A stretch of 12,080 nucleotides of DNA from Prevotella sp. GTDB lineage: Bacteria > Bacteroidota > Bacteroidia > Bacteroidales > Bacteroidaceae. The translations under genes were made by a program, and so were the position numbers. The notes below the pieces were generated by a model, which was not told the DNA's origin, did no database searches, and saw only the letters and a program-made list of their open reading frames with translations. Where the stretch lies: NCBI GenBank assembly GCA_016291915.1, contig JAEEZP010000154.1, positions 1 to 12,080 of the forward strand. The letters run 5' to 3'. Position 1 is the stretch's first letter, and each line of letters starts with the position of its first letter. Shown here piece after piece: positions 1-7,222 of the stretch.

Positions 1-78
1 ATACCCAATGCGAAAGAAAATGCAGTTTATTGGTTAGAGAAGCGATAAGAATGTAGTTTCGATTTATTTCGAGATTTG

Positions 79-189
79 TAAGTTGCTGCGAATAATTTAT
101 TAAATAATGATAAATTTAGGCGAAAAAAGAAAAAAAACGCAACAATTTGTTGTTATTTAAAAAATTCTTTGTATATTCGCAGCAACTTA
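79..189. repeat. 16-bp inverted repeat pair around the sigma factor promoter
   Basis: Positions 79-94 (TAAGTTGCTGCGAATA) and 174-189 (TATTCGCAGCAACTTA) are exact reverse complements separated by 79 AT-rich bases. The right arm overlaps the presumed -7 box of the sigma factor gene. Either a site-specific inversion or a regulator binding both arms is possible. Only the repeat itself is directly seen. Confidence 0.85.
146..179 (+). promoter_or_regulatory. Probable promoter of the ECF sigma factor gene
   Basis: TATATTCG at 172-179 matches the Bacteroidetes -7 consensus TAnnTTTG at all but one position. TTTG at 146-149 and the overlapping TTG at 150-152 lie 22 and 19 bases upstream and can serve as -33. 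A small palindrome, CAACAA-T-TTGTTG (140-152), covers the -33 region. The untranslated leader would be about 35 bases. Confidence 0.55.
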
Positions 190-221
190 ATATACTACAT
201 TCGAACTATCTCTAAACAATA

Positions 222-734
222 ATGGTTGATTTCGGTCAGTTATACGACAAACATGTAGATAACCTCTTTGCCTTCGGATCTCGTTTTACGAATGACAGAG
301 AGATGATAAAGGACTGTATCCAAGATGTTTTTGTAAAGTTGTACACCAAGAAAAATATCTTAGACAGCGTCAATAATATTGACAGCTACCTATATGTATC
401 CCTGAAGAACAGAATCAATGATGAGTTCCGCCGTAATGTCCGTTTGTGCGACAATGAGATAGACGACAGTATGATGCGCGGTATTGCCGAGACGGATGAG
501 TATAACCGTGAGCGGATGGAACGTGAGCAGTCACTGACAGCCTTTGTACAGAAATCCTTTGATCAGTTGTCTCCCCGCCAGCGTCAGATTATCCGTCTGT
601 ATTACCTTGAGCAACGGAAATATGATGAGATCTGTCGTATCATGGGTATCAGTTATCAGAGTGTTCGTAACCTGATGCATCGTAGTATTTTGCGTTTACG
701 TAATTTTTCCACGAAAACAAACATTTTTATTTGA
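222..734 (+). CDS. ECF-type RNA polymerase sigma-70 factor
   Basis: This 170-residue protein has the two-domain layout of extracytoplasmic-function sigma factors. Sigma region 2 spans roughly residues 8-75, with the region 2.2 core DCIQDVFVKLY at 31-41. Region 4 spans about 112-160, where LSPRQRQIIRLYYLEQ leads into a helix-turn-helix (KYDEICRIMGISYQSVRN) that should contact the -35-like element. It recruits RNA polymerase to a specific promoter set in the cytoplasm. The length is normal for the family. The ATG at 222 is the first in frame downstream of the promoter, and it lacks a Shine-Dalgarno sequence, as is usual in this phylum. No recognisable anti-sigma factor follows, only a 48-codon ORF. 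There is no neighbouring SusC/SusD pair, so the usual link to TonB-dependent uptake cannot be shown. The family call is secure; the regulon is unknown. Confidence 0.93.
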   Translation: MVDFGQLYDKHVDNLFAFGSRFTNDREMIKDCIQDVFVKLYTKKNILDSVNNIDSYLYVSLKNRINDEFRRNVRLCDNEIDDSMMRGIAETDEYNRERMEREQSLTAFVQKSFDQLSPRQRQIIRLYYLEQRKYDEICRIMGISYQSVRNLMHRSILRLRNFSTKTNIFI

Positions 735-778
735 GTACATAAGGGGGAGTATGGCGTCTTTATAATAAAGATCCCATT

Positions 779-925
779 ATGTCAAGTGAAAAAGAGAACT
801 TAACCCACGGTAACAATAATTACGTAAGAAGATATATTTGTAAAGATATCTTTCCATTGACTGTCACTGAGAAAAAGAAGCTCAAGACAGACATCCGGAT
901 AGCTATACGAAAAGCGGATAACTGA
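779..925 (+). CDS. Small 48-residue protein of unknown function after the sigma factor gene
   Basis: An ATG at 779 opens a frame of 48 codons ending at TGA 923-925, and a strong terminator follows 15 bases later. The product starts MSSEKENLTHGNNNYVRRYI and ends in a lysine- and arginine-rich helix-like stretch (TVTEKKKLKTDIRIAIRKAD). It has no signal peptide or membrane segment, so it is not a classical membrane anti-sigma factor. It lies 44 bases after the sigma factor stop codon on the same strand, with a single terminator for both, which suggests co-transcription. A role as a small cytoplasmic partner of the sigma factor is only a guess. I recognise no family, and chance coding is possible at this length. 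Confidence 0.5.
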   Translation: MSSEKENLTHGNNNYVRRYICKDIFPLTVTEKKKLKTDIRIAIRKADN

Positions 926-940
926 AAAGTATTAAATAAA

Positions 941-966
941 AAAAGAGCACTCGAAAGTGCTCTTTT
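941..966. terminator. Bidirectional intrinsic terminator
   Basis: An 11-bp perfect stem (941-951 with 956-966, core AGAGCACT/AGTGCTCT) closes a CGAA loop. It has an A-run on the left and a T-run on the right, so it can stop the sigma factor transcript from the left and the pectate lyase transcript from the right. Confidence 0.92.
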
Positions 967-990
967 TATGTGTTTAGATGAACCAGTCGA

Positions 991-2727
991 TTAGTCAAGC
1001 AGACTCTTCTTTCCTTTCAGCGTATCGTGGTTGTTACGCAGGTCGGTCCAATCCACCTTCTGGGTAGTGCTGATACCATTGATGTACTTCTCAATGTTGG
1101 TGTATCCGTCACCGGTACAGTCTTTATTGGCATCTGAAGGATCGTTCGGGTTCAGACCGTTCTTCTTCTCCCATGCGTCGGGCATACCGTCACCGTCAGA
1201 ATCTTTATATGCCTTTCCTTTATAAGTTGGATAGCCACCCATCTGACGAGGATCAGTAATGATACCCTTCTTGTAACTGTCTTTCGGCAGACGACGATAC
1301 TTGAAGAATCCTTCGTCGTTCATAGTCTTTGGAGACAGACCCCACATATCACCGTAAGGATTGTCTTTCGGCAGTTCCTTCACGTAGTATGCCTGACCGG
1401 TCTTTACCTCTTCGATAATACGCTGGTCAACGATATCACGGATAGGCAGGGTAGCACCTACATTCTCCATGACGTAATTGAAGGTCTTGTCACTGTCGAT
1501 AATAGTGAGGGGAGGCATGGCAAACGGCTCGTTGCTACGCATCACGGCAGCTTCTGTCGGGGTGAGTTTACCATCACCGTCAGATGTCTGAACACCACCG
1601 TCCCAGTTGTTCCTGGTTACTCGCTCATTGCCTTCCATGATGTTTCCTACAGCATAGACACGTCCGAACTGTCTGTATGGGAACAGTTTCTGACTACGGC
1701 TCTCTGCCTTGATGATACGATGGCCTACAGGAGAATCTTTCGGAGTCAGAGGACCTGGCTTGTAGTAGTTGTTGATGAAGTTAGACATCGTGCTGTACTC
1801 ACCACCGTCGGCTGTACGGTGTACCCAGTTATAGACCACGTTGTTGATGAAGTTGAACACACCACCCCAACCGATAGAGGGGTTACGTCCGGTGTTGTCA
1901 GCCCACAGGTTACGCATGAAGGTAGAGTTCTCACCACCGATGGTTGATCCGAAAGAGTGGTTCCAGGTATCCAAAGCCTTTGCAGAGATAGTATTCTGTA
2001 TGGTCACGTTCACGGTCGGACTCTTACGAGAGGCTTTTCCGTCGTGCATATCATACATATGACGATAGAAAGAAATGTTCTCATCCAAACCCCACTCACA
2101 AGAACAGTGGTCGATCATGATGTTTCCTACAGGGTTACCGCCGAAGGAATCCTCACGGTCCCATACCAAGGTCTCACCTCTACGGAAACGCATGTGACGT
2201 ACAATCACATCGTGGGTATCCACCTGGAAAGAACCACCGGCAATGCAGACACCGTCACCGGGAGCTGTCTGGCCAGCTATCGTGATATAAGGAGCACGAA
2301 CATAGATAGGTGATTTAAGACGGATAATACCGCATACATTGAATACCACAATGCGGGCACCGCCTTGTTCGCAAGCCCAACGGAAAGAACCGGGACCGGA
2401 ATCGTTGAGGTTGGTAACTACCAATACCTTACCGCCACGACCGCCGAAGGTGTACATACCGCCACCCTCTGCACCGGGGAATGCAGGAATCTTAGCCTGA
2501 CGCAAATCATATGGACGGCTGGCCCAGGGCACGTATGGACGTCCTTCCATCGCTTCCTTTACAACAATCGGGAATGCGACTTCCCAAGCAGAGTCGGCAT
2601 GGTTTTTCCAAGCTTGTTTCAAAGAGCCCACCAATTGAGCTGCTTCATCGGTCAACGAAGGATATTGTGCGAAGGAAACAGCACTGAATCCTACCAAAAA
2701 AACAAATAGTAAACCTATTTTCTTCAT
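991..2727 (-). CDS. Secreted pectate lyase-like polysaccharide lyase (PL1 type) with C-terminal calcium-binding repeats
   Basis: The 578-residue product has a signal peptide (residues 1-20, cleavage likely after ...VSFA). A right-handed beta-helix domain begins near FPGAEGGG (83-90). PL1-like landmarks follow: VIVRHMRFRRGE (174-185), the IMIDHCSCEW strand (203-212) corresponding to the family's (W/M)IDH motif, and ENSTFMRNLWADNTGRNP (266-283) with the conserved arginine region. The C-terminal part carries a DSDGDGMPDAWE type-3-thrombospondin-like calcium motif and a second NKDCTGDGYTN repeat (about 509-545). Enzymes of this kind cleave polygalacturonate or related pectin by beta-elimination in the periplasm or outside the cell. 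The gene stands alone, with no SusCD or other pectin genes beside it, and has its own promoter. Substrate specificity cannot be fixed from sequence. The frame is intact and the length is normal. Confidence 0.9.
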   Translation of the reverse strand: MKKIGLLFVFLVGFSAVSFAQYPSLTDEAAQLVGSLKQAWKNHADSAWEVAFPIVVKEAMEGRPYVPWASRPYDLRQAKIPAFPGAEGGGMYTFGGRGGKVLVVTNLNDSGPGSFRWACEQGGARIVVFNVCGIIRLKSPIYVRAPYITIAGQTAPGDGVCIAGGSFQVDTHDVIVRHMRFRRGETLVWDREDSFGGNPVGNIMIDHCSCEWGLDENISFYRHMYDMHDGKASRKSPTVNVTIQNTISAKALDTWNHSFGSTIGGENSTFMRNLWADNTGRNPSIGWGGVFNFINNVVYNWVHRTADGGEYSTMSNFINNYYKPGPLTPKDSPVGHRIIKAESRSQKLFPYRQFGRVYAVGNIMEGNERVTRNNWDGGVQTSDGDGKLTPTEAAVMRSNEPFAMPPLTIIDSDKTFNYVMENVGATLPIRDIVDQRIIEEVKTGQAYYVKELPKDNPYGDMWGLSPKTMNDEGFFKYRRLPKDSYKKGIITDPRQMGGYPTYKGKAYKDSDGDGMPDAWEKKNGLNPNDPSDANKDCTGDGYTNIEKYINGISTTQKVDWTDLRNNHDTLKGKKSLLD

Positions 2728-2775
2728 AATTTAATAATATAATGTGTAATCTATTTTCAAGACGTAGATTAGTGC

Positions 2776-2805
2776 GAAATGTACTTACATGTAAAATAAA
2801 TACAA
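2776..2805 (-). promoter_or_regulatory. Probable promoter of the pectate lyase gene
   Basis: Read on the minus strand, TTG (2805-2803) is followed after 19 bases by TACATTTC (2783-2776). This is one mismatch from TAnnTTTG and uses the same spacing as other promoters in the window. It leaves a leader of about 40 bases before the ATG at 2727. Confidence 0.5.
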
Positions 2806-2901
2806 TAATTAGATGGAGAAAAAAGCTTTTTGTCTAATAACAAAAACGGTTTGTAATACAATTGTAACATCATTTACCTATGCCAAAGTACTTTTTATCT
2901 A

Positions 2902-2909
2902 TATCTTTA
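2902..2909 (+). promoter_or_regulatory. Possible -7 box of the GT2 gene
   Basis: TATCTTTA lies 22 bases before the ATG at 2932 and differs from TAnnTTTG at one base. I see no convincing TTTG 19-20 bases upstream, so the promoter assignment is weak. Confidence 0.3.
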
Positions 2910-2931
2910 CCAAAAATTATCAATTACTACG

Positions 2932-3930
2932 ATGACAGAAAACAATTATAATACCGTCGATTCGCAGAATCAAAACGACAGTAAGACAAGGAAAAATCCT
3001 AAAGTGGCTATTGTCATGCCTTGTTACAATGAAGAGGAGGTACTCCCCCTTACCTATGATCGTCTGCAGAAAATCGTTGTAGAACTCAGTAAAGAGGATG
3101 TGCAGACCAGTCTGGTATTCGTTGACGACGGCAGTAAGGACACTACCTGGCAGCTTATCGAACAGATGTGTAAGAAGGATAGTCATGTGTGTGGTATCAA
3201 ACTGTCGCGTAACGTGGGTCACCAACGTTGTGTGTGGGCAGGACTTTCTGAGACGGTGGAGAAGTTTGATGCTATGATCTCTATCGATGCTGATCTGCAG
3301 GATGATGAATACACGATCATCGATATGGTACATCAGTATAAAGACGGATGTGATGTGGTGTATGGCGTGAGGAAACAACGTACCACCGACAGTTTCTTCA
3401 AGCGTTGGTCAGCACAGATGTTCTACAAGCTGATGCGCCAGGCCGACAGTGATATCATCTATAACCATGCTGATTACAGACTGATGAGCCGGCGAGCTGT
3501 AAAAGCCTTGATGGAGTATCCGGAGCGTAACCTCTTCCTGAGGGGGATGGTCAGGAAAATAGGCTTTAAGGAAGGATTTGTGTACTACGACCGTAAGGAG
3601 CGTGAGGCAGGAACCACAAAATATCCGCTCTCGAAGATGATCCGTCTGTCGTTCGACGGTATCACCTCCTTCTCTGTAGCGCCCTTGCAGTTTATCACGG
3701 TGGTAGGACTTGCGATGATGTTCATCTCTGCCATCGCCATTATCTGGGCGATCTATGAGTATGTCAAAGACCATACCATTCAAGGATGGACTTCCATACT
3801 CGTATCTTTGTGGTTCATCGGTGGGGTGGTAACGACAGCACTCGGTGTTATCGGAACCTATATCGGAAAGATTTATGCGGAGGTGAAGCGACGTCCGCAT
3901 TATTTCGTGGACCGCTCCCTGAACCTGTAG
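2932..3930 (+). CDS. Polyprenol-phosphate glycosyltransferase (GT2, DPM1/GtrB-like)
   Basis: The 332-residue protein has an N-terminal GT-A fold: VAIVMPCYNEEEVLP (25-39), VFVDDGSKDTT (62-72), and the DADLQDD metal/nucleotide motif (119-125). KEREAGTTKYP (222-232) is the usual catalytic-loop block of this family. Two membrane segments follow (about 252-278 and 286-313), then a short basic cytoplasmic tail. Such enzymes transfer a sugar from a nucleotide donor to undecaprenyl phosphate on the cytoplasmic face of the inner membrane. The lipid-linked sugar is then used outside the membrane to decorate LPS, glycans or proteins. The convergent neighbour is an ArnT/PMT-like transferase, which uses exactly this kind of donor, so a shared pathway is a reasonable inference. 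The sugar cannot be assigned. The last 31 bases overlap the 3' end of that neighbour. Confidence 0.9.
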   Translation: MTENNYNTVDSQNQNDSKTRKNPKVAIVMPCYNEEEVLPLTYDRLQKIVVELSKEDVQTSLVFVDDGSKDTTWQLIEQMCKKDSHVCGIKLSRNVGHQRCVWAGLSETVEKFDAMISIDADLQDDEYTIIDMVHQYKDGCDVVYGVRKQRTTDSFFKRWSAQMFYKLMRQADSDIIYNHADYRLMSRRAVKALMEYPERNLFLRGMVRKIGFKEGFVYYDRKEREAGTTKYPLSKMIRLSFDGITSFSVAPLQFITVVGLAMMFISAIAIIWAIYEYVKDHTIQGWTSILVSLWFIGGVVTTALGVIGTYIGKIYAEVKRRPHYFVDRSLNL

Positions 3931-5402
3931 AAAAAGATTCTCGACTTTTGTTCGGTCATCTTTTTGACAGTGTGGGATATGGGAACAAGCTGATACTTGT
4001 TTCCATATTTCTCTTTAAAGGCTTCTTGTTCTTTCTCCGCTATCATCAGGATGCCTGATGCAGGCGTCTCCACATGCTTCCTCTGTTCTGCGGTCTGTCT
4101 CTTCTTCTCAAACGACAGGATGCGGTCACGCAGGTAGTAGTTCGTACAGTAGAAATGCAGGAAGGGATCTGAGATGTAAGAATAGATATCCTCGTTGGGG
4201 AAAGCGGCGGTGATGTAGTTGGCCAGCGGTCGGTCGTATTTCTTCTTCACAGACAGAGGGACGATGAGGCCGTCAACCAACAGATAGATGGCTATCACAC
4301 ACACGAATGCCCACTTTACTTTTGTCCGTAAACTTGGGATGACCTCCATGATATATATAAGGTATTCTGCCAACAGGTAGGCCATGAAGGGATAGCAGGG
4401 CAACAGATAGGTACTGCGCTTGCTGGCTGGGATACAATAGAAGAAGAGGATGAGCAGGAATGCCAACCAGGAATAACATCTGATGGAAGGTTGGGGGAGT
4501 TTCTTTTTCGTGATGGCATTTTTGGCACGTTGCAGGGAAAGGGTTCCTTTAGGTAGGAAGAACAGGGAGGCAAGGAGTGCTGCTGTCCATGGCAGCCATC
4601 CCCATGCCAGTGTCATGAAGTTATACCATAGGGGCTTCTCATGTGAGGAATAAGTCATCTGTCCGGTGAATCTGCCGAAGTTCTCTTCCATAACCAACTG
4701 TAGGAAGATGTCCCCTCCTGTCTGATACGCTGACCAATACCAAAGGGCGGGCAGGACAAGTGCGAGGAGGGTGCATATCGCCACTTTGACAATCGGCAGG
4801 AACCTCAGTCTGTACAGTAATAAATAGACACCGATGACCATCGTCGGCAGGATAATCCCCACAGGACCTTTCGTCAGGGTGGCGGCACTCATGCATAACA
4901 CGGCCCATAGCGGCAACCCTTTACAGCCACGTGCAAACCAGTTGTAGTAGAGGTAGATGGCAGCAACGACAAAGGTGGTCAGCAGCATATCCACCCTGCA
5001 CACATTACCGGCTCTGTGCAACTCAAAGGCGGTCAGGGCAAGCAAGGCTGTCAACAGTCCCTTGCGCCGGTCACTGTGCCTTGTGAAGAAAAAGAACGTA
5101 GCAACGATCAGGGCAATGAAAGCTATTGCTGAGGGCAGTCGTGAGAGATATTCATTCATCACGCCCGTCACCTTATACAGCGAGGCGATGCACCAGTGTA
5201 ACATTGGGGGCTTATAGGCTAAGTCACCACCGTTGTTCATCGGCAGTATCCAGTTGCCGTCCTGCAGCATTGTCACAGCAACGATGGCTTCTCTCGGTTC
5301 TCCCTTGGTATAGAACTCCGTAGCTCCTAGGAAAGGGAGCATGGTGAGGGCAGCAATCAGTGCCACGATGAGTCCTGTCTTTCGAATATCGCGATTCTTC
5401 AT
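3900..5402 (-). CDS. ArnT/PMT-like integral membrane glycosyltransferase (GT-C, GT39/GT83 type)
   Basis: A 500-residue multi-spanning membrane protein. The first helix (about residues 9-27) is followed by a periplasmic loop with FYTKGEPREA (30-39), the acidic and arginine motif typical of lipid-phosphate-dependent GT-C enzymes. YKPPMLHW (63-70) is also characteristic. About ten further hydrophobic segments and a soluble C-terminal part of roughly 100 residues follow. The family moves a sugar from an undecaprenyl-phosphate carrier to lipid A or another acceptor on the periplasmic side; E. coli ArnT adds aminoarabinose to lipid A. The acceptor and sugar here are unknown, and no aminoarabinose synthesis genes are present in the window. 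The gene has a consensus promoter whose -33 lies in a tandem repeat. Its stop (3900-3902) lies within the convergent GT2 gene. Confidence 0.87.
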   Translation of the reverse strand: MKNRDIRKTGLIVALIAALTMLPFLGATEFYTKGEPREAIVAVTMLQDGNWILPMNNGGDLAYKPPMLHWCIASLYKVTGVMNEYLSRLPSAIAFIALIVATFFFFTRHSDRRKGLLTALLALTAFELHRAGNVCRVDMLLTTFVVAAIYLYYNWFARGCKGLPLWAVLCMSAATLTKGPVGIILPTMVIGVYLLLYRLRFLPIVKVAICTLLALVLPALWYWSAYQTGGDIFLQLVMEENFGRFTGQMTYSSHEKPLWYNFMTLAWGWLPWTAALLASLFFLPKGTLSLQRAKNAITKKKLPQPSIRCYSWLAFLLILFFYCIPASKRSTYLLPCYPFMAYLLAEYLIYIMEVIPSLRTKVKWAFVCVIAIYLLVDGLIVPLSVKKKYDRPLANYITAAFPNEDIYSYISDPFLHFYCTNYYLRDRILSFEKKRQTAEQRKHVETPASGILMIAEKEQEAFKEKYGNKYQLVPISHTVKKMTEQKSRIFFYRFRERSTK

Positions 5403-5434
5403 TCCTTTTTACTATTAAGAGTTATCTCATTGTG

Positions 5435-5465
5435 CAAAGATACGGATAAGCGAGAGAAATGCAAA
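5435..5465 (-). promoter_or_regulatory. Consensus promoter of the ArnT-like gene
   Basis: On the minus strand TTTG (5465-5462), a 19-base spacer and TATCTTTG (5442-5435) match both Bacteroidetes promoter elements perfectly. The -33 box lies inside the first tandem repeat unit. The leader is about 27 bases. Confidence 0.85.
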
Positions 5466-5640
5466 GGAAAGCGCAGACTTTCTTTGCATTTCAGAGCGTG
5501 AGTATCTTCGGCGAAGCCAAAGTTACAGGATAAGCGAGAGAAATGCAAAGGAAAGCGCAGATTTTCTTTGCATTTCAGAGCGTGAGTATCTTCGGCGAAG
5601 CCAAAGGAACAATTAAGTGAGCGAAATACAAAATAAACTT
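5444..5640. repeat. Tandem REP-like repeats with an 84-base period, two full units and a degenerate third
   Basis: Units 5444-5522 and 5528-5606 are 79 bases each and differ only at 5478/5562 (C/T). A shorter diverged piece follows at 5611-5640. Each unit holds an imperfect palindrome of about 37 bases (5456-5492 in unit 1) formed by GAAATGCAAAG... and ...CTTTGCATTTC, plus a small CTTCGGCGAAG hairpin. The palindromes supply TTTG boxes in both orientations. The stretch from 5403 to 5739 otherwise holds no convincing gene. Confidence 0.92.
5518..5549 (-). promoter_or_regulatory. Second leftward promoter-like element in repeat unit 2
   Basis: Minus-strand TTTG (5549-5546), a 20-base spacer and TAACTTTG (5525-5518) match the phylum consensus. 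It repeats the geometry of the promoter next to the ArnT-like gene, so that gene may be served by two tandem promoters. Whether it is active is unknown. Confidence 0.45.
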
Positions 5641-5688
5641 GTCATTTTTGGCCATCTCGATGTTGGCATTGCCTGTGGTGATGAGCAT
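5575..5688 (-). other. 37-codon open frame, possible gene remnant running into the repeat
   Basis: From the ATG at 5688, a short frame begins MLITTGNANIEMAKNDKFIL and then runs into the repeat sequence, stopping at 5575. The first 20 residues look protein-like, as if the start of an older gene had been overwritten by the repeat, but I cannot name a family. It may be chance. Confidence 0.18.
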
Positions 5689-5712
5689 CTTTTAATATCA
5701 TACTTTGATGGG

Positions 5713-5727
5713 GTATGAAAATCATAC
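5713..5727. other. Small hairpin downstream of the hip operon
   Basis: GTATGA-AAA-TCATAC forms a 6-bp stem 13 bases past the hipT stop. A further TCATAC at 5698-5703 can pair with the same GTATGA, so two alternative hairpins are possible. There is no clear T-run, so it is only a weak terminator candidate. Confidence 0.3.
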
Positions 5728-5739
5728 TAGAATTTGTAC

Positions 5740-6669
5740 CTATAACCTATTCAATCGGGCAACTACAAGTTTTTCATACGCTTGTTTCTGCTCTTCGCTG
5801 AGAAAGGACTCTTTGATGAGTTGTTGCCATCGGGGAAGTGCCTTGTGAAGGCTTTTGACGAGACGCTGCACCACATTTTCTTCCAGTCCCATTGTTTTTG
5901 CAGCATACAGGAAGTCGTTCATACGAAGTTTTGTCTTCTTTCCTGAAAGAGTGAGCGCCAGTTCCTCCTTGTCCTTCGGATTAGCAATGGCAACATTAAG
6001 AAGGTCATAAGCAGGAGTTAGCTGATATCCCTCTGATGGGCGGTAGAGTGAGAAATTCTTTAGGTGCATATCATTATTGCCTGTGACAAAACAGAAGAGC
6101 AGTATTTGCATGTAATTCGTAAGGTCGAGTTTGGGTGTATTGCTGTACTGTGAGATAGTCTTCGCTATCTGTTCATGCGATCCTTTGTATTTATATTCTG
6201 TAGGGTGCAATGTTAGCTGGCACAAATCCTCCATGTCAATCTTCTCGCCATTCTTGGTACGGTCAATACGTTTTGTGATGTATCCCAATTTTCCATCAGC
6301 CAGACGGATAAGGCTATGTGGCACGACACTTATCTTTACGGCTTCGGCGAGGTGCATCGTTAGGTCTTCATTTTCTGGCAGCTGTTCGTAAATATCTGTC
6401 TGAGGTTTGAATATATAGTCGCCCCATAGTCCCACGATGGTCAGACGGCTACAACCTTCGTGTTTGCTGAGGTTAAGCGAGAGTTTGGGCTGAACGCCTG
6501 TCAGCGATGTTTGGGCACGGATTATTTGCTCGGCCAGTTGGTCGAGTTCCTCATGTCGATACTCCAATAAAGGCACATCCTTTGTTCCGAAAAACTTTCG
6601 TGCACAACCTGGATGAAAGTCTTTCTGACCCTCTTCCAATTCTTTGTAACAATACAGACATTTACACAC
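5740..6669 (-). CDS. hipT: HipT/HipA-like serine/threonine kinase toxin (short HipA, kinase domain only)
   Basis: About 309 residues, corresponding to HipA without its N-terminal subdomain 1, which is encoded separately upstream. A CxxC...HxxC cluster near the start (CLYC, then HPGC about 15 residues on) looks like a small zinc site. The Gly-rich loop reads TSLTGVQPKLSL; YIFKPQ holds the likely ATP lysine, TGNNDMHLKNFSL the catalytic Asp and Asn, and PAYDLLN the metal-binding Asp. HipT of E. coli O127 phosphorylates tryptophanyl-tRNA synthetase and HipA targets glutamyl-tRNA synthetase; the target here is not predictable. SLT in the loop occupies the place of HipT's S-x-S autophosphorylation motif. 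I chose GTG at 6669 because AAGGAGG (6681-6675) lies five bases ahead; a GTG at 6675 would add two residues but overlap that site. It overlaps hipS by 8 bases. All catalytic residues are present. Confidence 0.88.
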   Translation of the reverse strand: MCKCLYCYKELEEGQKDFHPGCARKFFGTKDVPLLEYRHEELDQLAEQIIRAQTSLTGVQPKLSLNLSKHEGCSRLTIVGLWGDYIFKPQTDIYEQLPENEDLTMHLAEAVKISVVPHSLIRLADGKLGYITKRIDRTKNGEKIDMEDLCQLTLHPTEYKYKGSHEQIAKTISQYSNTPKLDLTNYMQILLFCFVTGNNDMHLKNFSLYRPSEGYQLTPAYDLLNVAIANPKDKEELALTLSGKKTKLRMNDFLYAAKTMGLEENVVQRLVKSLHKALPRWQQLIKESFLSEEQKQAYEKLVVARLNRL

Positions 6670-7000
6670 GGTCACCTCCTTCTTTGTTTATGGGCACAAC
6701 ACTGATTGAACCTATACACTCTTTACAACATAGCAGCAGTAACGACATACGGTCAAGAATGCTGATGTCGGTGTTGCGAAGTGCCACATCAAGCAACCAA
6801 CCTTCTGGTATCAAACCGTCAAAGAATGGGAATAGTACAGGACTTACAAATGGCTCTGTTTGTAATGGGAGTGTCAGACTGACAGGCTGCGCACCTTCAT
6901 GTGCAAGATACGCTTTGTCGTAGCAGAATCGGTACTCGCCACCATCTTCTGTCAAGATGCCAGCAAAGATTCCCTTTCGATAAATCTCAGCTTGTCTCAT
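6662..7000 (-). CDS. hipS: HipS-like protein (HipA N-terminal subdomain 1 encoded as a separate gene)
   Basis: A 112-residue protein equal to the N-terminal 'couple_hipA' module of HipA. It opens with a YRKGIFAGILTEDG beta strand pair (7-20), then PVSLTLPLQ (39-47), and LFPFFDGLIPEGWLL (56-70), the hallmark of this domain, and ends just after GSISVVP. In full-length HipA this module is fused to the kinase. In the HipBST systems it is a separate gene, and HipS acts as the antitoxin that neutralises HipT. The order hipB-hipS-hipT and the 4-base ATGA overlap with hipB match that arrangement. Antitoxin activity here is inferred from the family. A frameshifted hipA is unlikely because both overlaps look like normal translational coupling and the kinase gene has its own strong ribosome binding site. 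Confidence 0.85.
   Translation of the reverse strand: MRQAEIYRKGIFAGILTEDGGEYRFCYDKAYLAHEGAQPVSLTLPLQTEPFVSPVLFPFFDGLIPEGWLLDVALRNTDISILDRMSLLLLCCKECIGSISVVPINKEGGDRV
6675..6681 (-). promoter_or_regulatory. Strong Shine-Dalgarno sequence for hipT inside hipS
   Basis: AAGGAGG lies within the last codons of hipS, five bases before GTG 6669. A full Shine-Dalgarno match is unusual in this phylum. It supports independent translation of hipT and decides its start. Confidence 0.7.
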
Positions 7001-7200
7001 TGCTTTTTGGTTGCTGTTAGTTCGTAGTTAAACAAATCAAGTAGCTGGTTGACCTTGTCCATCCTTAACGTTGGCTTTCCCTGTTCAAGATTGCGCACAA
7101 AACACAAGCCTACCCCAGACTTCATAGCAAGGTCCTCCTGCGTAAGTCCATATTCCTTGCGCAGCGCCTTAACTACCACTGATAATTTTGTCTTTTCCAT
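6997..7200 (-). CDS. hipB: HipB-like XRE-family helix-turn-helix repressor
   Basis: A 67-residue DNA-binding protein that is almost entirely a Cro/C1-type domain. LRKEYGLTQEDLAMKSGVG (13-31) holds helices 2-3, followed by FVRNLEQGKPTLRMDKVNQLLDLF, the usual recognition and scaffold helices of HipB-type antitoxin regulators. It lacks any long C-terminal tail. It is first in the hipB-hipS-hipT operon, ends in the ATGA overlap with hipS, and has a consensus -7 box covered by a TTACAA-N6-TTGTAA palindrome just upstream, consistent with autorepression. In HipBST systems HipB mainly regulates transcription and HipS carries the antitoxin role. The family assignment is firm; repression is inferred. 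Confidence 0.9.
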   Translation of the reverse strand: MEKTKLSVVVKALRKEYGLTQEDLAMKSGVGLCFVRNLEQGKPTLRMDKVNQLLDLFNYELTATKKQ

Positions 7201-7222
7201 ACAAATTATATTATTTCGAATG

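Noticed and set aside
1031..2709. Several plus-strand frames of 60-120 codons opposite the pectate lyase gene
   Set aside because: They lie antisense to a clear coding gene with a signal peptide and family motifs, and have no promoter or conserved features.
6662..6675. hipS/hipT junction as a frameshift breaking a single hipA gene
   Set aside because: hipT has its own zinc-site-like N-terminus, Shine-Dalgarno sequence and start, and the three-gene order matches the known HipBST arrangement.
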